Source: Eubacterium sp. (GTDB taxonomy: Bacteria > Bacillota > Clostridia > Lachnospirales > Lachnospiraceae). Taken from it: DNA of 64,000 nt. The notes below the pieces were generated by a model. It was given only the letters and a program-made list of their open reading frames with translations, ran no database searches and had not been told where the DNA came from. Where the stretch lies: contig JAFRWY010000047.1 of the NCBI GenBank assembly GCA_017437905.1, positions 55,641 to 119,640 of the forward strand. The letters run 5' to 3'. Positions 29,077 to 38,664 of this stretch are shown piece after piece; within the stretch, counting starts at the first letter, position 1, and the number at the start of each line of letters is the position of its first letter. A program made the translations under genes and the position numbers.

Positions 29077-29146
29077 GACGCGTGACATCGGGACAAACCC
29101 TCTGTCACATTTACGCGACAGGGGGATTCTCCCCTTGTCACGCGTC
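29077..29146. repeat. 11-base inverted repeat with an inner stem, between permease and lipoprotein genes
   Basis: GACGCGTGACA (29077-29087) and TGTCACGCGTC (29136-29146) are perfect complements, and an inner CTGTC/GACAG stem lies between them. The 230-base gap holds this structure and no gene. Confidence 0.75.
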
Positions 29147-29257
29147 CTCATCACGCCCGCTATTACTACCTGATACATTTGCTGCGCTGCCACGACGTCA
29201 TGCCATCCGCGCTCCGCGGATCTGCCGTGCCTATGGCTCGTCTGCGGGAATTGTTTC

Positions 29258-30361
29258 TTATCCTACGATACCGGATCGCTCCACGCCTTCGATGAACTGC
29301 TTCTGCAGGACGATGTAGATGATCACCAGCGGCAGCATAACCAGCACGATGCCGGCATCCATGTACAGCTGCAGGATATTGGGATCATAGATCCGGTATA
29401 CATTTCCTACGTTGGCTGCCAGTGTGGCCACCCGCTTGGACAGCAGGATGGAATCGCTGATATTGAACAGCTTCGCGTAGAAGGTGTCATTGTACTGCCA
29501 TACCAGCGAGAAGATGGATACAGTGATGGCAGCCGGTGTTGCATTTCGCAGCATGATCCGGAAGTAGGTGTACCATACGCCGCAGCCGTCCACATAGGCT
29601 GCTTCCTCAATCTCCTTCGGCAGCCCCCGGAAGAACTGGTTGAAAATGTAGATATACAGTCCAGACCTCAGGCCGCAGGCCAGAAAGGTCATGATGTACA
29701 TGGGCCACACCGTTCCCAGCAGGTTCGGACTTTGTCCCATGATCAGGGACAGGATCCCAAAGACATCAAAGTTTGCAAAGGTCATGTACAGCGGAAGCAT
29801 GATGGTATGTGTCGGAATGACGATCATGACAACCACAAATGCGAAGAGCACTTTCTTCAGCGGGAAATCGTACCGTGCAAATCCGTAGCCAACCATGGAA
29901 CACATGAATACCTGGATCAGCATCAGTGACAGAGAGTACAGGATGGTACTGATGGACGTCGATGTATAGTTCAGCGTCTTCCATGCCACCTCGTAACGCT
30001 CCATCGTGGGGCTCTGCGGGATCATATAGACCATGGTGTTGTAGTTATCCGCATCCGAGAAGAAGGATCTGGCGATGATACCCAGCACCGGTCCTACGAT
30101 GACGTAGGCCACACCGATGAGGACAACCCAGCGGAACAGACCCAGGAAAAAGCTCTTAAACCCATCCGTGATCTTGCTCTTGGTGTTGATGTCCATATTC
30201 CGGAGATGAAATCCCTTCGGATTCACAGCCACCAGCTCATCGGATTTCTCCGCTCCGGCTGCTTCAATCGCTTCATTTGCTTCAGCCGCTTCCACCGCTT
30301 CATTTACTTCTGCCGCTTCCGCCGTCTCAGCTGCCTTTAATTCTTCTGCAGCCTTTTCCAT
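29258..30361 (-). CDS. CUT1 ABC sugar permease, MalG type, with an Ala/Glu-rich N-terminus
   Basis: 367 residues. About 55 residues rich in Ala and Glu precede the first membrane helix, and five more helices follow. The EAA loop that docks on the ATPase is EEAAYVDGCGVWYTYFRIML. It starts 23 bases after the companion permease and forms a heterodimer with it. No ATPase gene is present anywhere in the locus, so energy must come from a shared MsmK/UgpC-type ATPase encoded elsewhere, as is usual for Firmicute CUT1 systems. The polar tail is unusual and may be disordered. Confidence 0.92.
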   Translation of the reverse strand: MEKAAEELKAAETAEAAEVNEAVEAAEANEAIEAAGAEKSDELVAVNPKGFHLRNMDINTKSKITDGFKSFFLGLFRWVVLIGVAYVIVGPVLGIIARSFFSDADNYNTMVYMIPQSPTMERYEVAWKTLNYTSTSISTILYSLSLMLIQVFMCSMVGYGFARYDFPLKKVLFAFVVVMIVIPTHTIMLPLYMTFANFDVFGILSLIMGQSPNLLGTVWPMYIMTFLACGLRSGLYIYIFNQFFRGLPKEIEEAAYVDGCGVWYTYFRIMLRNATPAAITVSIFSLVWQYNDTFYAKLFNISDSILLSKRVATLAANVGNVYRIYDPNILQLYMDAGIVLVMLPLVIIYIVLQKQFIEGVERSGIVG

Positions 30362-30384
30362 ACGCTCAGGTCACCCCCTCTCCG

Positions 30385-31308
30385 TTAGTTATAGTAGAAC
30401 GTTCGTTTTTGTATAAACCTGACGACTATGGCCAGTATCGCACAGGTGATCAGCGTTGAGATCAGGGAGAAGGTGGAGCTCAGTCCGTAGTTCTTCTCCG
30501 AGAACGCCGTATTGTATGCCAGGTTTACAACCTCTGAATTCACAAAGCTGTCCACCACCGTGTAGACCACCACGGTTATGATGTGTGGCATTACCATGGG
30601 GAAGGTAACCTTCCAGAAGGTTTCGTATGCCGTAGCACCTTCGATCTTCGCCACCTCGTACATGGAACTGGGGATGGACTGCAGCGCCGCGATGAAAATG
30701 ATGATCTGTACGCCGGACGCGTTGATGATGTCGCTGATTCGTCCCACCGCACCGACTACATACTCGATGAGTCCCATAGGCAGACCCAGAGAGCTGAACA
30801 TCTGTACATAATACTCCACTCCGACGCCGCTGCTGGCTGCCTCAGCCACCTCCGCACCTGCAGAGGAAAGGCCGCCCATCATCATGCTGGCGGACACCTT
30901 CATGGCTGCCAGGATGGCTTCCGAGTTCAGGATGACCGGCAGGAAGAAAATGGCACGCATCAGGGTTCTTCCCTTGAACTTCCGATTCAGAAGCATGGCG
31001 ATCATCAGACTGAAGAAGGTGATGAGAGGCACGTCGATCAGCATATCCCCCACGGAAGTGGTGAGGATCTGCTTAAAGGTTCCGTGTCCACGGAAGGCGA
31101 ACAGGAAGTTGTCCAGGCCTACGAATTCCAGGGTATATCCACCGCCGTTGTTGACCGTCAGATCCGATAAGGAAAACTGTACGGTCATGATCAGGCTTCG
31201 CAGGTAAAAGGCCAGGAAACCGATGAGCCACGGAACGATGAACAGAAACCCTTTCATGGAACGCTTACGGGCAAGAGTCATCTTCTGTTTTTTCTTCTTC
31301 TCTCCCAT
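30385..31308 (-). CDS. CUT1 ABC sugar permease, MalF type
   Basis: 307 residues with six membrane helices and the EAA loop YEVAKIEGATAYETFWKVTFP. A basic N-terminus (MGEKKKKQKMTLARKRS) precedes the first helix. The start is the ATG at 31308, one base after the stop of the DUF5696 gene, with GGAGGAT upstream, so the two are translationally coupled. Between helices 3 and 4 lies a small Ala/Gly/Ser-rich extracellular loop. It partners the permease at 29258. Confidence 0.92.
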   Translation of the reverse strand: MGEKKKKQKMTLARKRSMKGFLFIVPWLIGFLAFYLRSLIMTVQFSLSDLTVNNGGGYTLEFVGLDNFLFAFRGHGTFKQILTTSVGDMLIDVPLITFFSLMIAMLLNRKFKGRTLMRAIFFLPVILNSEAILAAMKVSASMMMGGLSSAGAEVAEAASSGVGVEYYVQMFSSLGLPMGLIEYVVGAVGRISDIINASGVQIIIFIAALQSIPSSMYEVAKIEGATAYETFWKVTFPMVMPHIITVVVYTVVDSFVNSEVVNLAYNTAFSEKNYGLSSTFSLISTLITCAILAIVVRFIQKRTFYYN

Positions 31309-31309
31309 A

Positions 31310-33961
31310 TCATCCTCCGATGGCGTAGTTCTTCGGCTCGATGGTGACACCGTCTACGCTCACGCGTTCCTCCGTGTGGTTTACATAAATCTTTACGCCA
31401 TTGGCATAGGTGGTGACGGATACGCCTTCACTCAGCACCTGATATCCTGTCATGGCTACGCCGCTCACCTTGCTGAGCACCGCATTTGTCTCCTTCCAGA
31501 TGGACACTGCCGTATCCTTCCATACATTGAAGGAGGTGGAATACATCTTGTTAAGACCAGTCATCTTCATCTCCGTCGCTTCCTTGTCGGTGAAGACGAA
31601 ATGGGGAGATGTTCCGGTCTCGATCAGCGTCAGGATGATCTCCTGGGAATCTGTGGTATTTCCCAGATTGATGACGGAACCGCAGTAGTCGATACTGCCG
31701 TGGATCAGCATCTGATAGAAGGGAACCGACGCATCGATCACATAGTAATCATTGTCGGAGAGGGGTGCATTCAGGATATCATCCGCGTAAGCGAAGGAAT
31801 AATCATTTCCGTCGTTTACCATGATCTTCTTCCCCGTATCCTCCATCTTCTGGAACTGTGCCTTCACAATCTGCAGAGCCTGCTCCCGGGTGATCACGTT
31901 GGTCCGCCGCTTGTCAGACTGCAGCACGTTACCCAGATCCCGAAGGGAGATGCCGGTCACGCTGTAATCATCAATCTTGTCCGTGAAGCCTTCGGTGTAA
32001 CGCACCAGGAACTTCGGAGAGATCAGATAGTAAATGTTTTCGTCATAGCCAAAGCTTGCGGTCTGCCTGAGATTTACCGGGCTGACCTCGCCGAACTCGC
32101 CCACATAACCGGTACCGTAGTAGCGGCTGCTCTCGTTGGAAGCGGAGTAGCGGCTGCCGGCATCGGATACCTTCTGGAATGCACAGTCTACATAGAGAGA
32201 GCCTCCCAGGCCCTGTACCTTATCCGTCAGCTTCTCCAGATCGGACTTACCGCCCAGAGTGCCGGGCACCTTGATCTTCCCCAGAGTGTCATGGTAATAT
32301 CCGCCGCCGGACCAGCCCTGCAGGTTCATGACCTGACTGGTGACTCCCGCCTCGGACAGTGCCTCCGCCATATCTCCCGCTTCATCGAAGGTGGTCATGG
32401 CCCGAAGCCCCCGGTACTTAACGCCCAGGAAGGATTTGTCCTCCTCCACACCACAGATCACGTCGTAGTACAGCTTGACGTCCCCGGTTTCACTTTCCCG
32501 AACCTCCAGCCGTCCTTCCTTGATCAGGCGGTTCCGGTAGTAGTTGGCTGCGCCTTCGAAGCCGTTGTTCTCCTCCGTCAGGAAGGTGTAACGCATGGTC
32601 AGCGGGCTGTCATAGAAGGTCTTCTCCACGATGGGAAGGTTGGCCTCGGAACCGGTGGTGCCGAACATGGCCAGCGTATCATTTCCACGTACCGTAAATG
32701 TAGTGTAAACGTTGTTGTATTCGTTGATATCTCCGGCTACGCCTGCGGATACATTCGCCAGGGAAGCACCGGATTCGATGGTGGCCAGGATCCCGGATCT
32801 CTCACGGAAGATGCCGAACAGGGCCATCTTGGAGTTCTCGGTGATCTCACGGACGGTATACTCAGCCACCATGGGGTCGATACCGTAGATGTACTCGGAG
32901 TAGTCATTTCCGGACTGCAGGGTTCCCTTGCCGTTATTGAAGTAGACGATGGAACCGGAGCCATTCGGAAGAAGCATGTATCCCTTTTCGTCCTTGCCTG
33001 CCGCACCGAAGAAGTTCAGCATCTGGATGTTGTGGATAGCACCGCCGCCGCTCTCGGACACACCCTTCATGTAAACAGTGGCTTCCAGATAGTCATCCTT
33101 CAGGGTGTAATCCAGAGGCACCGTAAAGGAGATGTTCTCCTCCACCTCGCCCTCGGCGACCTCCATCTCACGTGCATAATCATCCTTGGTCCAGCCTACG
33201 CTTTCAAAGTACTCGTTCAGCCGGCGAAGCTCTGCCACACCCTTCTGGGTATTGCTCAACATCACCAGAATGTCATCCCCGAGATCGCTCTTGATAAACT
33301 TCTTCTTCGTGTACTTGGCCGCATCCTTCTTGCCGTCATTCTCCAGTTGCGCCAGTACGCGGTCCAGAGATTCCTGCCGAATGTAAATGGGCACGATACC
33401 GGTGGATGCGGTGGTGTCACCGAAGGTATAGGTGACACGAACGCCGTTCTCGATGCTTTCTGCTTTGATCTGATCGTAGGCTACTGCCTGACTGAAGGAA
33501 TCGAAGGTATTCTCGATCCGCTGGGTGTTGTAATAGTCCAGGATCAGCTGACTCTTCATATTGTTACGGTTGGACTGATTGACGATCTTATCCTCGTCCA
33601 CTCCCGGAGGATTGGAATAGATGGTCTCGCCGTTCCGCTTATCATACACGGCGATGCTTCCGTCGTCGGTCTTCACATACAGCTTCAGGGCATCCGTCTC
33701 CGCCGCCAGCTGAAATCCTTCCACTGCGGGAGAGCTGTCCGAAAGAGCCTTGAACTCACCGGCAGACGGCATCTCATAGTCCGTGAGATAATCCTTATAA
33801 TGATTGTAGAAATTATAGCGGATCAGGTAGTAAGCCATGTAGCCTGCGAAGATAGCCAGCGCACCGAGGATCACCCAGATCACCCATTTGCTGACCTTCT
33901 TCCGCTGCTTCTTCAGGTTCAGCTCCTTCATCGCTTTTTTCTGTTCTTTTGTCCTCGCCAT
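31310..33961 (-). CDS. DUF5696-type membrane-anchored extracellular protein
   Basis: 883 residues. A basic cytoplasmic N-terminus (1-24), one membrane helix (about 25-47), then a large extracellular part. The first 400 residues look mainly beta (VYDKRNGETIYSNPPGVD, GYMLLPNGSGSIVYFNNGKG). The middle (about 500-760) has the barrel-like pattern of a hydrolase relative (MNLQGWSGGGYYHDTLG, SLYVDCAFQKVSDAGSRYS). It belongs, by overall pattern, to the DUF5696 family found beside CUT1 transporters in Paenibacillus and Lachnospiraceae. No catalytic residues can be named. It lies directly upstream of a permease pair with a one-base gap and downstream of the Yip1 and NHL genes, so it probably acts with the transporter. 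Confidence 0.75.
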   Translation of the reverse strand: MARTKEQKKAMKELNLKKQRKKVSKWVIWVILGALAIFAGYMAYYLIRYNFYNHYKDYLTDYEMPSAGEFKALSDSSPAVEGFQLAAETDALKLYVKTDDGSIAVYDKRNGETIYSNPPGVDEDKIVNQSNRNNMKSQLILDYYNTQRIENTFDSFSQAVAYDQIKAESIENGVRVTYTFGDTTASTGIVPIYIRQESLDRVLAQLENDGKKDAAKYTKKKFIKSDLGDDILVMLSNTQKGVAELRRLNEYFESVGWTKDDYAREMEVAEGEVEENISFTVPLDYTLKDDYLEATVYMKGVSESGGGAIHNIQMLNFFGAAGKDEKGYMLLPNGSGSIVYFNNGKGTLQSGNDYSEYIYGIDPMVAEYTVREITENSKMALFGIFRERSGILATIESGASLANVSAGVAGDINEYNNVYTTFTVRGNDTLAMFGTTGSEANLPIVEKTFYDSPLTMRYTFLTEENNGFEGAANYYRNRLIKEGRLEVRESETGDVKLYYDVICGVEEDKSFLGVKYRGLRAMTTFDEAGDMAEALSEAGVTSQVMNLQGWSGGGYYHDTLGKIKVPGTLGGKSDLEKLTDKVQGLGGSLYVDCAFQKVSDAGSRYSASNESSRYYGTGYVGEFGEVSPVNLRQTASFGYDENIYYLISPKFLVRYTEGFTDKIDDYSVTGISLRDLGNVLQSDKRRTNVITREQALQIVKAQFQKMEDTGKKIMVNDGNDYSFAYADDILNAPLSDNDYYVIDASVPFYQMLIHGSIDYCGSVINLGNTTDSQEIILTLIETGTSPHFVFTDKEATEMKMTGLNKMYSTSFNVWKDTAVSIWKETNAVLSKVSGVAMTGYQVLSEGVSVTTYANGVKIYVNHTEERVSVDGVTIEPKNYAIGG

Positions 33962-34000
33962 GCGAAGTCTCCTTACTAAGCGTTTATTTCCCGCCTATGA

Positions 34001-34034
34001 GATTCTTCGGTCGTTTCACTCCCTCAGAATGACA
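34001..34034 (+). repeat. Dispersed repeat copy between the Yip1 and DUF5696 genes
   Basis: GATTCTTCGGTCG...CTCAGAATGACA; same family as at 23231. Confidence 0.6.
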
Positions 34035-34054
34035 TGCATCTGCATTTTCCCCGT

Positions 34055-34687
34055 CTATGCCCGGAACATCAGTTCCTGATAGATGCTAAAGAAAAAGCTG
34101 TAAACCTGGTTGATCAGATCCACCAGCAGGAGCAGGATGAAGATGATCAGCAGCATCGCCACCAAAGTGAGAAGCAGCGTGATCAAAGTCTTGCCCAGTG
34201 TGAAGCTGTGTACCGTCATGATCCCCACCAGCATCAGAAACAGCGTGTAGGCGATACCGATGCCGCAGATCATTGTATAGAAAGCCGCCTCATCCTTGGA
34301 TACGAACCAGCTGAAGATGGTTCCGATCAGGACGCAGACCGTAGCCGGCAGGGTGGAATACCCGATGGCCACGATGATATCCTTCAGTCTTCCCTTACCT
34401 TCCATGAGGCAGGTGATGGACCAATTGCTGACGCAGATCAGGAAGAAAAACAGCAGTACCGTGATCAGCTCCGTCAGGGAGTTGACATTCCTGGGATCCA
34501 CGTCATTTACGACAAAACCTGAGGCGATTCGATTGACGGACCATGTCACGGAGAACAGCACCACCATCAGGAGAGCGATCACCACACTGCCATGCTCTCT
34601 GTGGCGGATCTCGTAGAATCCGTCCGCGGGATGGCTGATGGTGTAAAAGAGGTATTTCCATTTATCTTTCGATAATTGCTTTCCCAC
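34055..34687 (-). CDS. Yip1-family membrane protein
   Basis: 210 residues with about five hydrophobic helices after an N-terminal segment (KYLFYTISHPADGFYEIRHRE) that matches the start of bacterial Yip1-domain proteins. It begins with GTG overlapping the NHL-repeat stop codon (TAGTG), with GAGGGA upstream, so translation is coupled. The function of bacterial Yip1 proteins is unknown. The constant company of NHL, Yip1 and DUF5696 genes between two sugar transporters suggests a membrane assembly. Confidence 0.8.
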   Translation of the reverse strand: MGKQLSKDKWKYLFYTISHPADGFYEIRHREHGSVVIALLMVVLFSVTWSVNRIASGFVVNDVDPRNVNSLTELITVLLFFFLICVSNWSITCLMEGKGRLKDIIVAIGYSTLPATVCVLIGTIFSWFVSKDEAAFYTMICGIGIAYTLFLMLVGIMTVHSFTLGKTLITLLLTLVAMLLIIFILLLLVDLINQVYSFFFSIYQELMFRA

Positions 34688-36168
34688 TACAGCAATCCCT
34701 CCTCTCTCTTCTTACCTTTCTTCTTATTTCTCCATCTGGTCCAGATCACAAGGGCTGCGATCAGGACGATGAGTCCGGACAGGATCCAGGTCAGGTTGTC
34801 TGCCAGGATCTGATTCCTGTACCGCTTAAATGCGATGGAATAATACTTCTTGTTCATGCCCAGCTCGAAGTAATGCATGGCCGTTTTATTGTCACCTGAG
34901 GTGAGGTAGGCCTTGCCGATACCGTTGTTGGCCAGTTCGTTATTCTGATCCAGCTCCAGTACCTTCTGCCACTTGTCGATGGCCTGGGTCTCGTCGCCGT
35001 CGAACCGAAGTCCTACCGCGTCATTGATGAGGGCACCGTAGTTGGTCTCCCGGAACTTCAGGATGCTGTTACGTCCTGCATCCAGCACCAGGATCTCGTC
35101 GTCGATGGCCTCGATGGCTACCGGTGTCTGGAATGTACCCTTCTGCAGGCCGATGCCGCCGAAGATGTACAGAAGATTTCCCTCTTTGTCGTAAGTGAAG
35201 ATTCTTCCGCGCTTCCGGTCCAGCAGGGAATACTTGCCCTTTTCCCGGTATACCACATCCACGATCTCGGAGGGTCCGCCGTAATCACCGTACTTGCTGA
35301 TGCGGATGTCCCCGCCTACATTTCCGTTCTCACCCTTCTGGATCACATCCTTGCCCTGGGGATTCAGCCGGCGTACTGCCTGCTTGCCTTCGGAATCAAT
35401 ATTGGATGCGTAGATGAAGCCGCCGCTGTCCACGTCGATCCCCGTGAACTCCGTGGGGATGTACAGCTGGGTATTTGACCGCTCCTCTTTGGAAGCGAAA
35501 CGCCGCCAGAACTTCTCCCATACAGAGATCTTAACCGGGATGGTTCCGAAATAACCGGAGAAGACACCGTCTGCCTCGAAAAGCAGGATTCCCTCGAAAG
35601 CGCCCTTGCTGATGACGTAGATACGGTCTGCATAATCCACGGTCACCTTCAGGGGGATGAAGGTAAAATTCTCCTCCAGGATCTCCGACTTCGGCTCATT
35701 TACGGCCTTGATGAATTCACCCTCCGGCGTCAGTACCACGATCCGGGCGTTGTTGGAATCCGCCACATACAGCCGGTTATTCTCTGAAACACAGACACCG
35801 TAGGGAGCATTGAAATGATCTTCCTGTCCGTCTCTGGTGAAGGTATCAATGATCCGGTTCACCTTGGTCATCTTGTTATCCATGACCACGATACGGTTGT
35901 TGCCCGTATCCGCCACATAGACCTCTCCGGCATCGGAGATGCACATGTCCTGGGGCTCCCGGAAGGGATCAATCCCCACGTCCTGACCGGTGATATTTCC
36001 ATCCGGTGTGTATGCCGCAGGGGTCTTTACGATGTCCTCCCAGTAATTGTAGTTATAGGTGTCGTAGGGAACATCATCCTCCGCACGGGCGGCCATGGGC
36101 GTAAATGCGATCGCTGCCGCCAGGGCCAGGGCACCGAATATTCTTTTTATGCTTTTCAACTTTTTCAT
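34687..36168 (-). CDS. Secreted NHL/beta-propeller protein with C-terminal membrane anchor
   Basis: 493 residues. Signal peptide to about residue 29 (TPMAARA), NHL-type propeller blades (EPQDMCISDAGEVYVADTGN, APYGVCVSENNRLYVADSNN) to about 370, a TPR-like helical pair (about 390-440), and one C-terminal membrane helix followed by a Lys-rich tail (NKKKGKKREEG). So the propeller lies outside the cell, tethered at the C-terminus. The start is taken as the ATG at 36168 because it begins the signal peptide; two in-frame ATGs lie up to 11 codons upstream. NHL propellers usually bind proteins or glycans. It is coupled to the Yip1 gene. Confidence 0.82.
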   Translation of the reverse strand: MKKLKSIKRIFGALALAAAIAFTPMAARAEDDVPYDTYNYNYWEDIVKTPAAYTPDGNITGQDVGIDPFREPQDMCISDAGEVYVADTGNNRIVVMDNKMTKVNRIIDTFTRDGQEDHFNAPYGVCVSENNRLYVADSNNARIVVLTPEGEFIKAVNEPKSEILEENFTFIPLKVTVDYADRIYVISKGAFEGILLFEADGVFSGYFGTIPVKISVWEKFWRRFASKEERSNTQLYIPTEFTGIDVDSGGFIYASNIDSEGKQAVRRLNPQGKDVIQKGENGNVGGDIRISKYGDYGGPSEIVDVVYREKGKYSLLDRKRGRIFTYDKEGNLLYIFGGIGLQKGTFQTPVAIEAIDDEILVLDAGRNSILKFRETNYGALINDAVGLRFDGDETQAIDKWQKVLELDQNNELANNGIGKAYLTSGDNKTAMHYFELGMNKKYYSIAFKRYRNQILADNLTWILSGLIVLIAALVIWTRWRNKKKGKKREEGLL

Positions 36169-36283
36169 ATTCGTTTTCCGTTCCATTCCGACGTTATTCA
36201 TTAATTCAACGTATTGTCATGCCGCCTTTGCAACCGCCTTCGGCCGGACTTCGCTCCATGTCTGGAAGCGCTCGGGCATGTAC

Positions 36284-36315
36284 GGATTCCAAATGCTTGA
36301 AAGCATTTGGAATCC
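36284..36315 (-). repeat. Perfect 15-base palindromic hairpin right after a permease gene
   Basis: GGATTCCAAATGCTT and its exact complement are separated by only two bases, starting at the last base of the permease stop codon. No U-tract follows. It can form a very stable 3' hairpin on the upstream mRNA. Confidence 0.85.
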
Positions 36316-37283
36316 TATTCCTTCATACCGGACGTTGTCATCGTTTCCAAAACGTTACTCTGGCAGGCCAGGAAGAAGATGATAGGCACTGCCGCAATGA
36401 TAAATGTTACCGCTGCGGAGGCGCCGGCTCTGGCCGTACCACCTGCCGCGATCTGCTGCAGTGCGAACTGCAGAGGTTTCAGCTGCTCGTCCCGGAGGAA
36501 CATGGAACCCGTATTGCCCCACATCTGCTGGAACTGGAAGATAGCCAGTGTCAGCCATGCAGGCTTTACGTTTGGCATGACGATAGTCCAGAAGATCTTA
36601 TACTCGGAAGCACCGTCCAGCCGCGCCGATTCCATGAGGGACGAGGGCAGCTGTTCCATAAACTGTTTCATCAGGTACAGACCCATACCATACTGCCATG
36701 CCGGCAGGATGAGAGCCAGATACGTGTTGTTGATGTGCAGCCAGCTGATGATCATGTAGTTGGGGATCTGTGTTACGGTCCAGGAGAACATCATGGACAG
36801 GATGACCATGTTGAACAATACCTTCTTCCCGGGGAAGTCATGCTTCGCCAGCGGGTAGGCAGCCAGGGAGGCAACCAGCACGTGGCCGAAGGTTCCGAGG
36901 CCGGTAATGATGATGGTGTTCAGGATGTATCTCGAGAACGGTACCCAGGATTCACTCATGACATGGAACAGGTCCGAGAAATTCTCCAGGGTCGGGTTCT
37001 TTACGAAGACCGACGGAGGATACTGGAAGATCTCATCCAACGGCTTCAATGCGTTATTCACGATCATGACCAGCGGCAGTGACATGAAGATGCCGCATAT
37101 GATCATGATGAAGAAGAGCAATCCGTTTCCGGCTTTGGACCGGTTCAGCTTCTTCTCCTTGTAGGTCTTCTTCATCAGCTGCCGAACCACTGCATCCGGA
37201 TCGGCATCCGGTACCGGGGGCGGGATCACGATAGCACCGTGAGTGAGAGGCTGTGCCGCCAGCTCTTTCTTGCGTCTGGACAT
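36315..37283 (-). CDS. CUT1 ABC sugar permease, MalG type
   Basis: 322 residues. A cytoplasmic N-terminus of about 55 residues with a Pro-rich stretch (VIPPPVPDADPD) precedes six membrane helices. EAA loop: MESARLDGASEYKIFWTIVMP. The ATG at 37283 lies one base after the stop of the preceding permease gene, so the pair is coupled. It partners that permease and the carbohydrate-binding-domain/binding-protein fusion at 38665. Confidence 0.92.
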   Translation of the reverse strand: MSRRKKELAAQPLTHGAIVIPPPVPDADPDAVVRQLMKKTYKEKKLNRSKAGNGLLFFIMIICGIFMSLPLVMIVNNALKPLDEIFQYPPSVFVKNPTLENFSDLFHVMSESWVPFSRYILNTIIITGLGTFGHVLVASLAAYPLAKHDFPGKKVLFNMVILSMMFSWTVTQIPNYMIISWLHINNTYLALILPAWQYGMGLYLMKQFMEQLPSSLMESARLDGASEYKIFWTIVMPNVKPAWLTLAIFQFQQMWGNTGSMFLRDEQLKPLQFALQQIAAGGTARAGASAAVTFIIAAVPIIFFLACQSNVLETMTTSGMKE

Positions 37284-37284
37284 A

Positions 37285-38556
37285 TCACTCACCTACCCTT
37301 CTCAGAAGCTTCTGGACCAGCTTGTTGGTTCCCACCATCAGCAGGAACAGCACGGTGGCTATGGCTGAGGCGTAACCCATGTCAAAACGGGTAGAGCCGT
37401 AATCCAGAAGGTGCGTTACCACGGTGGCGCCGGCGTAGTTGACGGATGGATTTCCGGCCAGATTGATGGAAATGTCCGCAACCGCAAAGGACTGTGTGAT
37501 CTGCATAACTGCACCGAACATCAGCTGAGGCTTCATGGCCGGAAGGGTCACATACCACAGCTCCTGCCAGCGGTTCTTTACTCCGTCCAGGGCCGCTGCT
37601 TCGTAGAGAGATTTATCTACGGTCTGCAGACCCGCAATGAAGGAAAGGAATCCGGTACCCAGGGACAGCCACAGCTGTACCACGATGAGGCAGGGCAGGA
37701 TCAGGTTTGCGTCCTGCATCCAGAGTTTCTGTTCGTTGATGAATCCCAGCTTCAGCAGGATACCGTTCAGGTATCCGTAACGGTCGGAAGACAGGATCAG
37801 CTGCCAAATCATGTATGCGTTACCGCAAATGGAGGGCGCATAGAAGATCAGTGTCAGGAAGGTTCTTACCTTCGGGCGGAACTCGTTGATGATCCAGGCG
37901 AAGAGCAGGCAAAGCAGGTAACTGATGGGGCCTGTCACAACTGCGAAGATCAGTGTATTCTTCAGGGAGATCAGGAAGATATCATCATTCAGGAACAGCT
38001 TGATGTAGTTGTCCCAGCCGTTGAACTTCGGGAACTCCAGCATGTTGAAGTAGGTAAAGCTGAGGATGATGGACATGACCACCGGGAGCACCGTAAAAAG
38101 GAAAAACAGAATGAAATACGGGCCCATCATGATGTAGCTTGCCTTGTTTCGCTTGATGCGGTACTTCAGTGTTCTCTGCTTCCTGGCGATCTCGTCGTTG
38201 GCTACCGCGTCCAGCGCAGCCTGGCGCGTGGTCCGGGAGCGGTCGGGCGGTGTGAACGCGGGGACGGATACTTCCGGTACATCCGCTACGGCTGCTGCGA
38301 CTGCAGCACCGGTTTCCTCCGCATCTGCAGTCTCCGTCGCTTCATCCGCCGCGTCCTCTGCAGCTTCTTCCACATCATCGGCAACCTCTACTATATCTTC
38401 GGAGGTCTCGTCATTGGTATCTTCCACATCCTCTTCGAACTCCTCCAGGTCGTCTGTCTCAAGGACATCTTCAGCTTCATCGACAGCGTCTTTCGCTGCA
38501 GCCAGCTTATCGGCCATGGACATCTTCCCGGATTCTTTGTTCGCATTATCTGCCAC
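37285..38556 (-). CDS. CUT1 ABC sugar permease, MalF type, with a long acidic N-terminus
   Basis: 423 residues from a GTG start with AGGAGGAGAG upstream. The first 135 or so are cytoplasmic and very acidic (long Glu/Asp/Ala runs such as EEFEEDVEDTNDE), followed by a basic segment (KQRTLKYRIKRNKAS) and six membrane helices. EAA loop: YEAAALDGVKNRWQELWYVTLP. The core is an ordinary MalF-type permease; the acidic arm is about 100 residues longer than usual. It could regulate docking of the shared ATPase, but that is a guess. Confidence 0.92.
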   Translation of the reverse strand: MADNANKESGKMSMADKLAAAKDAVDEAEDVLETDDLEEFEEDVEDTNDETSEDIVEVADDVEEAAEDAADEATETADAEETGAAVAAAVADVPEVSVPAFTPPDRSRTTRQAALDAVANDEIARKQRTLKYRIKRNKASYIMMGPYFILFFLFTVLPVVMSIILSFTYFNMLEFPKFNGWDNYIKLFLNDDIFLISLKNTLIFAVVTGPISYLLCLLFAWIINEFRPKVRTFLTLIFYAPSICGNAYMIWQLILSSDRYGYLNGILLKLGFINEQKLWMQDANLILPCLIVVQLWLSLGTGFLSFIAGLQTVDKSLYEAAALDGVKNRWQELWYVTLPAMKPQLMFGAVMQITQSFAVADISINLAGNPSVNYAGATVVTHLLDYGSTRFDMGYASAIATVLFLLMVGTNKLVQKLLRRVGE

Positions 38557-38664
38557 TGACTCTCTCCTCCTTTCTATTCCATACTGCGCGCGTTCGCGCT
38601 CCGTGAGCTACGGCGCTCACTATATCGATCATTTGCCTTATTCTTCATGTTCCAGCCACGCGTT

